In this document: positions 1-4,157 of the stretch, piece after piece
Layout of the letters: the number at the start of each line of letters is the position of its first letter
How positions within the stretch are numbered: the first letter of the stretch is position 1
Assembly: GCA_019658985.1 (NCBI GenBank)
Contig: JAIFWS010000037.1
Span: 1 to 7,792 of the forward strand
DNA: 7,792 bases
Direction: 5' to 3'
Source: Candidatus Parcubacteria bacterium
GTDB taxonomy: Bacteria; Patescibacteriota; Minisyncoccia; Minisyncoccales; Staskawiczbacteraceae
Translations under genes and position numbers: made by a program
The notes under the pieces: model-generated
Databases searched by the model: none
What the model was told of the DNA's origin: nothing
What the model saw: only the letters and a program-made list of their open reading frames with translations

Positions 1-95
1 GGGGAGAAATACTAGAAAAAGATCCGGAACTGGAAAATCATCCGTCATTGCTGGAAAAACTGAAAGAATTTAAAAACAATATCCATTTTGAGTAA
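1..95 (+). CDS. C-terminal end of a gene cut by the window edge, possibly ATP-dependent DNA helicase RecG
   Basis: An open frame enters from the left edge and ends at TAA 93-95. It gives about 30 residues rich in Glu, Lys and Leu, including EILEKDPELENHP and ending KNNIHFE. No other frame in this stretch stays open and reads sensibly. A short charged helical tail of the type 'ILEKDPEL..HP.L...L' is what I remember at the C-terminus of RecG, the helicase that reverses stalled replication forks, so RecG is my best guess. With no helicase motif in view this rests on recall only. The gene is convergent with the minus-strand orphan gene at 143-496, whose terminator T-tract overlaps this stop codon. 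Confidence 0.5.
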   Translation, partial: GEILEKDPELENHPSLLEKLKEFKNNIHFE

Positions 96-136
96 AAAAA
101 AACAGCCCTGCGTGCACTTCATTGTGCGGGCAGGGC
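94..136 (-). terminator. Intrinsic terminator of the 117-aa orphan gene
   Basis: Read on the minus strand, a hairpin with a 7-bp outer stem (130-136 with 105-111: GCCCTGC / GCAGGGC) and a 4-bp inner stem (GCAC 114-117 with GTGC 124-127) is followed by TG and a run of about ten T (plus-strand A-run 94-102). It starts 6 bases after the orphan gene's TGA. On the plus strand no T-run follows the hairpin, so it should work mainly for the minus strand. Confidence 0.85.
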
Positions 137-142
137 CTTGGT

Positions 143-496
143 TCACGCGGGCATTTCGACGGGTATGTCGTCGGTTTCCGCTACTTCGTACAGTAGCCGG
201 GTCAACACCTGGAAGTGGACACTCAGCAGGATCTGGTCGACGGGGATTTCTTTTCCGTCTTCCAGATTGATGGCCCAGCCCATGTGCATGATCAGGAACG
301 CGGCCTGCTGGCGATCATCTTCGTCGATGAAGATGATCCGCACGGGGAAGCAGTTATTCGCCTTACTTCTCTCTTCCCGATACCAGACCCATAGGGTCTC
401 CAAGAACCTCCTTTCGTTCGTCTGGCGGACCAGGCACTGGACAGACTTCGTTGGCCGTCCATTCATTAGTGCCTTGATGACCATCATCTGTTGCAT
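143..496 (-). CDS. Orphan small protein of unknown function (117 aa), strong Shine-Dalgarno
   Basis: I do not recognise the protein. It begins MQQMMVIKALMNGRP and ends DDIPVEMPA. It is soluble, with no signal peptide or membrane segment. A central part, residues about 51-65 (PVRIIFIDEDDRQQA), looks like a beta strand followed by an acidic turn. The start at 496 is chosen because a strong SD (GGGAGGAG, 501-508) lies a few bases upstream. The longer frame starting at 667 would overlap the glycosyltransferase gene by more than 100 bases and cross a terminator. About three quarters of codons end in G or C by my hand count, well above the neighbours. The gene sits between the GT2 terminator and its own terminator, so it should be its own transcription unit, but I see no convincing promoter in 497-531. 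Its layout resembles the orphan gene at 3744-4052. Confidence 0.75.
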   Translation of the reverse strand: MQQMMVIKALMNGRPTKSVQCLVRQTNERRFLETLWVWYREERSKANNCFPVRIIFIDEDDRQQAAFLIMHMGWAINLEDGKEIPVDQILLSVHFQVLTRLLYEVAETDDIPVEMPA

Positions 497-500
497 TACA

Positions 501-508
501 CTCCTCCC
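501..508 (-). promoter_or_regulatory. Consensus ribosome binding site fixing the start of the 117-aa orphan gene
   Basis: Minus-strand GGGAGGAG stands 4 bases before ATG 496-494, with the GGAGG core 6 bases away. It decides the start codon and stands out because the housekeeping genes of the window lack SD sequences. Confidence 0.85.
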
Positions 509-531
509 GCTAAGAAGGTACTGGTTTTGGG

Positions 532-563
532 CAACAAAAAAGAGGCGCTTTAGCGTCTCTTTT
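532..563 (-). terminator. Strong intrinsic terminator overlapping the glycosyltransferase stop codon
   Basis: An 11-bp stem (538-548 with 553-563, one G-T wobble at 545/556) has a 4-base loop, TTTA on the plus strand. The TAA stop (550-552) of the glycosyltransferase lies in the loop. On the minus strand the stem ends in TTTTTTG, a good release tract, so it closes the GIY-YIG/glycosyltransferase transcript and separates it from the orphan gene downstream. The A/T ends make it near-symmetrical, so it could also work on the plus strand. Confidence 0.85.
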
Positions 564-2079
564 CTGTTACCCAAAATCCCATATATCTGCCAAGCATCAA
601 TCTTGCTTGGGCATCCAAGGCGGGAAACGCCCCGAATATAATCAATGTGATTGGCAGGAATATCCATTGTAGGAAAATGGCAAATTTTTTAAACCGGCTG
701 ACGCCTTCAGGCAGCGGAGGCAGGATCATCGTCGAGAGCATCGCTGAAATCAGCATTCCCACTAAAGAAAATGTCATGATTTTGCTGGTTAAGATCGGCA
801 GATTGAAAGATAATACGGTGACATTGAAGCGGCTTCCTCCTAAAAAAATCGGCAGCCATCCCAGGGCGAATAATAATAGTGATGCCGTCGCCCAGGACCA
901 GTATCCGTCAACGAGCGTGTAAATATGGGAAGCTTTTTGGGAAAAAGGGATATTTTTATTTTGCAAAAACCCGAACATCACATAGGGGATTTCGGCGCAG
1001 CCCCATGCCCAGCGTTTTTGCTGTTTGTATTGGTTGATGATAGTTTTAAAACTATTGGTGGTGTCCACCGCGTCCATGGAAAGCATGTAATACATCGGGA
1101 CAACGCGATAGTCTCCATCGTAATGCAAATATGCCCTCCAGAAAATCCGAGAATCATCGCAGACTACATTGTGCGGATAGCCGACTTCAAAAAATACTTT
1201 GGCGGGAATAGCGTGCGAAGAATAAGTCGTCAGTTTTTCCGACCGTTCCTGCTGGATCATCTGCCAAAAGGTATTGGAACTGGAAACTACGCGCGCGAAA
1301 AAGGTCGCTTTCCAGATATTATTATTGTAGACAGGTACCGGCTGGTAGCTGGCCCGCAGAGGATTTTTTTCAGTCAGGTAGTACCAGGTCAAGCAGGCAA
1401 AATACTGCGGATATGCCTTGGTATCGATATCGAAATTGGAAATCAGCACGTTTTCGTACGACAAGCCCAGGCCATCGATTAATTTCTGGGCTTCTTGGCC
1501 CGCAAAGGCAGAATTGGAGCCTTTTCCAGCCATTTCCCCGGGCGTGCTGGCCGGATGGGTAACGGCAATAAATTTAAAAAAGGTATTTGAATATTGCTGG
1601 GCTAGCCGATAGGCGGCTTCCTGATATTCTCTTCCGGCGCGCTCTTCAACGCTCAATACCACAATAATTTTTTCTTTCGGATATTTGGAGTCTACCAGCG
1701 AATCCAGGCTTTCTTTAATGATTTTTTCACTTTCTTTATAAGTTGGCAGTAAAACAACATGGTAAATGTTTTGCCAGTTTTTGCCTCTGATTTTTTTCAA
1801 TTCAGCGAGCCAGTCTTTTTTCATGTGGTTCCTTACTTTGGCGTATCCGACGATCTGGTGGAGTGAAAAGTAAAAGATGCGGAAAAGATAATAAAAACAA
1901 AAAGCAATAATGAAAATAGCTACCCAGCCCGGAATCAGCCACGAAAAAACAAGGACTCCTATTAGAGTCCCAAAGCTAAGTAATCCCGGCAACATTTCAA
2001 ATAAGCGGTACAGCCTCCTCTCTTTCTTATTTTTAATGTCCCGGGCGTCGGAGATATCCAAATAGTCAGTTTTTTCCAT
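550..2079 (-). CDS. Membrane glycosyltransferase, family 2, processive (cellulose-synthase-like) type
   Basis: The 509-residue protein has two predicted N-terminal membrane segments (about 33-50 and 52-72), a cytoplasmic GT-A domain (about 105-360) and three more C-terminal segments (about 393-415, 432-453, 466-485). Visible GT2 signatures are VVLLPTYKES (108-117) for the nucleotide-binding strand, DID at 217-219 for metal and sugar nucleotide, DD at 308-309 as the likely catalytic acid region, and QQKRW at 353-357, the QxxRW motif of processive synthases. The family transfers sugars from a nucleotide sugar and often extrudes the polymer through its own membrane channel. The sugar cannot be told from sequence. 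A role in surface polysaccharide is inference. The start codon lies inside the end of the GIY-YIG gene (14-base overlap) without an SD, which suggests translational coupling. A terminator overlaps the stop. Confidence 0.93.
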   Translation of the reverse strand: MEKTDYLDISDARDIKNKKERRLYRLFEMLPGLLSFGTLIGVLVFSWLIPGWVAIFIIAFCFYYLFRIFYFSLHQIVGYAKVRNHMKKDWLAELKKIRGKNWQNIYHVVLLPTYKESEKIIKESLDSLVDSKYPKEKIIVVLSVEERAGREYQEAAYRLAQQYSNTFFKFIAVTHPASTPGEMAGKGSNSAFAGQEAQKLIDGLGLSYENVLISNFDIDTKAYPQYFACLTWYYLTEKNPLRASYQPVPVYNNNIWKATFFARVVSSSNTFWQMIQQERSEKLTTYSSHAIPAKVFFEVGYPHNVVCDDSRIFWRAYLHYDGDYRVVPMYYMLSMDAVDTTNSFKTIINQYKQQKRWAWGCAEIPYVMFGFLQNKNIPFSQKASHIYTLVDGYWSWATASLLLFALGWLPIFLGGSRFNVTVLSFNLPILTSKIMTFSLVGMLISAMLSTMILPPLPEGVSRFKKFAIFLQWIFLPITLIIFGAFPALDAQARLMLGRYMGFWVTEKRR

Positions 2080-2326
2080 CGAAGTAATTTTTTAGCATTT
2101 TCTTAATTGTCCTTAATCCCCATCCACTTTTCAAATATTTTTCTCGGGATATGGCATCTTTTTCATTTATGAAAGATTCGTAGAATATCAATTTATATGG
2201 TTTAAATGGTTTTGTAGAAATATTATTCCCATTATTATGTTCAAGCAATCTTCTTTTTAAATCAGTGGTATATCCAATATAGAGGCTTTGATTCTTTTCG
2301 CTTTGTAGTACATATGTATAATGCAT
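2066..2326 (-). CDS. GIY-YIG domain protein, YhbQ/UPF0213-like small nuclease family
   Basis: The 86-residue protein beginning MHYTYVLQSEKN is a single GIY-YIG domain. The 'GIY' strand is TYV at 4-6, 'YIG' is at 16-18, the arginine region is DLKRRLLEHN (22-31), and the family's REKYLKSGWG (61-70) holds the likely catalytic Glu62. This fits the small stand-alone GIY-YIG proteins common in bacteria, tied in some cases to DNA repair. True activity is uncertain. I prefer the start at 2326 to the upstream ATG at 2374, which would add 16 unconserved residues read through two hairpins. No SD is seen. The stretch 2081-2320 is about 28% GC by my count, far below the surrounding 45%, which suggests acquisition from elsewhere. 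It lies 80 bases after tRNA-Glu and overlaps the glycosyltransferase gene by 14 bases. Confidence 0.9.
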   Translation of the reverse strand: MHYTYVLQSEKNQSLYIGYTTDLKRRLLEHNNGNNISTKPFKPYKLIFYESFINEKDAISREKYLKSGWGLRTIKKMLKNYFDGKN

Positions 2327-2336
2327 GTCATTGCGA

Positions 2337-2367
2337 CCCGTAATAATTTCTTCGGAAATTAAACGGG
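2337..2367 (-). repeat. Hairpin just upstream of the GIY-YIG start
   Basis: An outer 5-bp stem (CCCGT 2337-2341 with ACGGG 2363-2367) and an inner 7-bp stem (2344-2350 with 2355-2361) are separated by a small A-rich internal loop. The plus strand loop is TTCG, the minus strand loop CGAA. It ends 10 bases before the GIY-YIG ATG in the leader of that gene and may affect translation or mRNA processing. Confidence 0.6.
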
Positions 2368-2370
2368 CCT

Positions 2371-2407
2371 GCAACGTAAAATTTGCAACAGCAAATTTGT
2401 ACGTTGC
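2371..2407 (-). repeat. Long hairpin starting at the 3' end of tRNA-Glu
   Basis: Arms 2371-2386 and 2391-2407 pair over about 15 bp with one small mismatch/bulge (GCAACGT outer part, AAATTTGC inner part) and a 4-base loop (AACA on plus). The discriminator base of the tRNA (2407) is inside the outer base pair. The next hairpin follows after 3 bases. No T-run follows directly, so a processing or anti-exonuclease role is as likely as termination. Confidence 0.65.
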
Positions 2408-2481
2408 GGTCCCATCGGGATTTGAACCCGAGTTACATGAGTGAAAATCATGTGTCCTAGACCAGACTAGACGATGGGACC
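2407..2481 (-). tRNA. tRNA-Glu, anticodon UUC
   Basis: On the minus strand a full cloverleaf can be drawn. The acceptor stem is GGTCCCA (2481-2475) with TGGGACC (2414-2408). The D arm contains TCTAGTCTGGTCTAGGAC. The anticodon stem is CATGA/TCATG with loop TTTTCAC, so the anticodon is TTC (Glu). The T arm is TCGGG-TTCAAAT-CCCGA. The discriminator is G at 2407. CCA is not encoded (CAA follows). Length is 75. The gene is divergent from tsaD and heads the minus-strand group leading to the GIY-YIG and glycosyltransferase genes. Confidence 0.97.
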
Positions 2482-2497
2482 ATGCGGTGTATGGTTC

Positions 2498-2528
2498 ATA
2501 TTGTGCCCCAAAAATTGAAAAAAATCAA
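2498..2528 (-). promoter_or_regulatory. Weak candidate promoter for tRNA-Glu
   Basis: On the minus strand TTGATT (2528-2523) and CAATAT (2503-2498) or ACAATA one base upstream are spaced 18-19 bases, and the tRNA starts 16 bases further on. Both boxes are imperfect. It overlaps the proposed tsaD promoter on the other strand. Confidence 0.3.
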
Positions 2529-2543
2529 GATTTGGGCTAAAGT
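2515..2543 (+). promoter_or_regulatory. Candidate leaderless promoter of tsaD
   Basis: TTGAAA (2515-2520), a 17-base spacer and TAAAGT (2538-2543) stand so that the expected transcription start, 7 bases past the -10 box, is the A of the tsaD ATG at 2550. No SD is present. The -35 matches 5 of 6 consensus positions by the TTGACA standard, the -10 matches 4 of 6. Confidence 0.5.
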
Positions 2544-2549
2544 CAGCCT

Positions 2550-3713
2550 ATGAAGATCTTGGCCATCGAAACCTCCTGCGACGATACGGGAATTGCCATA
2601 TTAGAGGCAAAAGACGGGAAATTTACCGTTTTATCTAATATTGTCTCGTCTCAAACCATCCACCAAAATTATGGGGGTGTTTTTCCGATTATGGCCAAGC
2701 GCGAACATCAGCGCAATTTAGTCCCTGTTTTGGAGCAAGCTTTGAAGCAGGCTAAATTGCTTGAAATTCAAAATGCAAAAATCAAAGATCAAAATGACAA
2801 TTCAAAATTAAAAATCTTAGAAGAAATTTTAGAAAAAGAAGCCGGATTATATGAAAGCGTCAAAGGGTTTTTGGAAACATATGGAAAGCCGGATGTTGAT
2901 GCGATCGCGGTGACGCACGGGCCGGGCCTGGAACCTTGCTTATACGTCGGCGTGAATTTTGCCAAAGCTCTTTCGTATGTTTGGGATATTCCCGTCATCC
3001 CGGTAAATCACATTGAAGGCCATATTTTAGTAAATTTTTTGGACCCTTCGAATTCCTCAGGGCAAGCCACCAAAATAGAATTTCCGGCGATGAGTTTGAT
3101 TGTCTCCGGCGGCCACACCCAATTAATTTTGGTGAAGGAAATTGGCGATTATGAAATCGTCGGAGAAACACTCGATGACGCCGCCGGCGAATGTTTTGAT
3201 AAAGCCACCCGGATTTTGGGCCTGGGATACCCCGGCGGTCCAATTATCTCCACCATTGCGTCAGACGTCCAACGTCTGCGAGACGACGGACGTTGGACGT
3301 CTGACACGGTGAAACTGCCCCGGCCGATGATCCACGCCAAAAATTATGATTTCAGCTTTTCCGGTTTAAAGACAGCGGTTTTATATGAAACCCAAGGCAA
3401 GGAATTGACCAAAGAGTATGTGGCGCAAGTCTGTTTTGAAGTCCAGGAGGCGATTATTGAAGTATTATTGAAAAAAACTCTGGCTGCCGCAAAAAACTAT
3501 AACGCCAAAACGATTATTATCGGTGGGGGAGTTTCTGCCAATCAAAAACTGCGGGAAACATTTTCCGAAATCACAGACGTGAAAGTTATTTTCCCCGATG
3601 CAAAACTTTCAACCGACAACGGCCTGATGATCGCCGTCGCCGGATATTTTAACGAGAATAAAAAAGTCGCCTGGCAGAACGTGTCTGTGCAGGCGAACTT
3701 GAGAATAAAATAA
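2550..3713 (+). CDS. tsaD: tRNA N6-adenosine threonylcarbamoyltransferase TsaD
   Basis: TsaD moves the threonylcarbamoyl group from TC-AMP to A37 of ANN-decoding tRNAs (t6A), normally with TsaB and TsaE in the cytoplasm. Visible ASKHA-fold features are MKILAIETSCDDT at the N-terminus, the metal-binding HIEGH (His154, His158), SGGHT (186-190), DFSFSGLKTA (267-276), GGGVSAN (325-331) and the third metal ligand region STDNGLM (354-360). At 387 residues it is about 40-50 longer than E. coli or B. subtilis TsaD. The surplus lies in loops: residues 72-112, where a tandem A-rich repeat is translated; 166-174; and 238-252, an exact 15-codon palindrome. All catalytic motifs are intact and in frame, so the gene should be functional. 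The ATG at 2550 has no SD but a -10-like box 6 bases upstream. The stop abuts the terminator of the convergent orphan gene. Confidence 0.98.
   Translation: MKILAIETSCDDTGIAILEAKDGKFTVLSNIVSSQTIHQNYGGVFPIMAKREHQRNLVPVLEQALKQAKLLEIQNAKIKDQNDNSKLKILEEILEKEAGLYESVKGFLETYGKPDVDAIAVTHGPGLEPCLYVGVNFAKALSYVWDIPVIPVNHIEGHILVNFLDPSNSSGQATKIEFPAMSLIVSGGHTQLILVKEIGDYEIVGETLDDAAGECFDKATRILGLGYPGGPIISTIASDVQRLRDDGRWTSDTVKLPRPMIHAKNYDFSFSGLKTAVLYETQGKELTKEYVAQVCFEVQEAIIEVLLKKTLAAAKNYNAKTIIIGGGVSANQKLRETFSEITDVKVIFPDAKLSTDNGLMIAVAGYFNENKKVAWQNVSVQANLRIK
2764..2820 (+). repeat. A-rich tandem repeat translated inside tsaD
   Basis: Four imperfect units of 13-14 bases, each starting AAAT or AAAAT (AAATTCAAAATGCA, AAAATCAAAGATCA, AAATGACAATTCA, AAATTAAAAATCT), encode EIQNAKIKDQNDNSKLKIL (residues 72-90). 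The place lies between the conserved REHQRNLVP region and DAIAVTHGPGL, where bacterial TsaD has only a short linker. The unit style resembles the spacer repeat at 7058-7099. Confidence 0.55.
3045..3070 (+). repeat. Possible short dispersed-repeat remnant inside tsaD
   Basis: CCTTCGA followed four bases later by CTCAGGGCAAG resembles a short interspersed repeat of the form CCTTCGAC..GCTCAGGGCAAG that I remember from many bacterial genomes. It is translated as PSNSSGQA in a loop after the metal-binding HIEGH helix. Recognition rests on recall and could be chance. Confidence 0.3.
3260..3305 (+). repeat. Palindromic element inserted in frame in tsaD
   Basis: Arms 3260-3275 and 3290-3305 are perfect 16-base inverted repeats (GTCAGACGTCCAACGT and its complement). 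Three more pairs continue into the loop (3276-3278 with 3287-3289, one wobble). Each arm is itself a small palindrome around ACGT (AGACGT-CCA-ACGTCT). The 45 bases 3261-3305 are exactly 15 codons, giving SDVQRLRDDGRWTSD (238-252), placed in the variable loop before the conserved LPRPM. Confidence 0.85.
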
Positions 3714-3737
3714 AGGCCCTCGCTTCCGCTCGGGCCT
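3705..3737 (-). terminator. Intrinsic terminator of the 102-aa orphan gene
   Basis: Read on minus: AGGCCC-GA-GC-GGAA-GC-GA-GGGCCT, then TTATTTTATT. The 6-bp outer stem (3714-3719 with 3732-3737) and 2-bp inner stem are joined by a symmetric GA/GA mismatch pair, which can form stable sheared G-A pairs, and the loop GGAA is of GNRA type. It starts 6 bases after the orphan TGA. On the plus strand it follows the tsaD stop with no T-run behind it. Confidence 0.85.
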
Positions 3738-3743
3738 CATGGG

Positions 3744-4052
3744 TCACGCCAATACTTCTTGGGCGCTCCGTACTGGTAGGTATCCCTCTGGATGACGTCG
3801 TCCAAGGGAGTACTTCGCGCAATTCCCGAAGAATCCATTCACCAGGGTGGCGAATGGGAGATCAGTTTCATCGTCGAATTTCACAACGACTTTCTCGATT
3901 TCATAGCCGCAGAGTGCGACCTGAATGAGTAATCTTGCCGGGTCTTTGATTACCAGGACTTCCTTTTTTTCCTCGAGTCTGTTGCAGAAATGGATGAGGT
4001 CGTTGTCTGCTCTTCCTGAATTATTGTCCCCAGGAGCCACGACTAGAATCAT
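3744..4052 (-). CDS. Orphan small protein of unknown function (102 aa) with its own consensus promoter
   Basis: I do not recognise it. It begins MILVVAPGDNNSGRADN and ends AQEVLA. The N-terminal hydrophobic strand followed by PGDNNSG could be a Rossmann-like first strand and loop, but this is only an impression. KVVVKFDDETDLPFA (residues about 59-73) suggests another strand with an acidic turn. No signal peptide or membrane helix is seen. The start at 4052 is chosen over the frame start at 4082 because AAAGGAG (4058-4064) lies 5 bases upstream. Third codon positions are GC-rich compared with tsaD and valS. Promoter, SD and terminator make it a complete monocistronic unit, convergent with tsaD and divergent from valS. 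This full set of signals is the main reason to believe it is real. Confidence 0.78.
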   Translation of the reverse strand: MILVVAPGDNNSGRADNDLIHFCNRLEEKKEVLVIKDPARLLIQVALCGYEIEKVVVKFDDETDLPFATLVNGFFGNCAKYSLGRRHPEGYLPVRSAQEVLA

Positions 4053-4057
4053 TGCCT

Positions 4058-4064
4058 CTCCTTT
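4058..4064 (-). promoter_or_regulatory. Consensus ribosome binding site of the 102-aa orphan gene
   Basis: Minus-strand AAAGGAG stands 5 bases (AGGCA) before ATG 4052-4050. It places the start 10 codons inside the longest frame. Confidence 0.85.
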
Positions 4065-4091
4065 GAATGGGAAATTGAACACCTAAGCGCT

Positions 4092-4120
4092 ATAATAAAG
4101 TATAATTTACAATATGTCAA
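4092..4120 (-). promoter_or_regulatory. Near-perfect housekeeping-sigma promoter of the 102-aa orphan gene
   Basis: On minus, TTGACA (4120-4115, perfect -35), a 17-base spacer and TATTAT (4097-4092, 5 of 6 in the -10) predict a start near 4085 and a leader of about 33 bases containing the SD. It is the best promoter in the window. Confidence 0.85.
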
Positions 4121-4142
4121 TATTTTAACTAACCCATAACTT

Positions 4143-4151
4143 TGTTACTAT
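4143..4151 (+). promoter_or_regulatory. Candidate extended -10 promoter of valS (leaderless)
   Basis: TGTTACTAT gives the TGn extension plus TACTAT (4146-4151), 6 bases before the valS ATG, so transcription would start at or next to the A of ATG. The -35 region (4123-4129) is poor, as is common for extended -10 promoters. No SD is present. Confidence 0.45.
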
Positions 4152-4157
4152 TATTGC

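Noticed and set aside
497..531. Promoter for the 117-aa orphan gene (TTGTTG ... TTCTTA)
   Set aside because: The spacing is only 15 and the -10 match is poor, so I did not list it.
138..641. 167-codon plus-strand open frame
   Set aside because: It is antisense to the orphan gene and the end of the glycosyltransferase gene, reads as low-quality Ser/Arg-rich protein and has no start signal.
497..667. Upstream extension of the 117-aa orphan frame to a start at 667
   Set aside because: It would overlap the glycosyltransferase coding region on the same strand and run through its terminator, whereas the ATG at 496 has a consensus SD.
925..1482. 185-codon plus-strand open frame
   Set aside because: It lies fully antisense to the conserved GT2 catalytic domain, with no recognisable protein features.
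2327..2374. Longer GIY-YIG start at 2374
   Set aside because: It adds residues not typical of the family and would be translated through the hairpins that begin at the tRNA end.
4075..4106. Plus-strand promoter TTGAAC ... TATAAT for valS
   Set aside because: The spacer is 20 bases and it would give a leader of about 45 bases without an SD. The T/A-rich boxes are better explained as the minus-strand orphan promoter.
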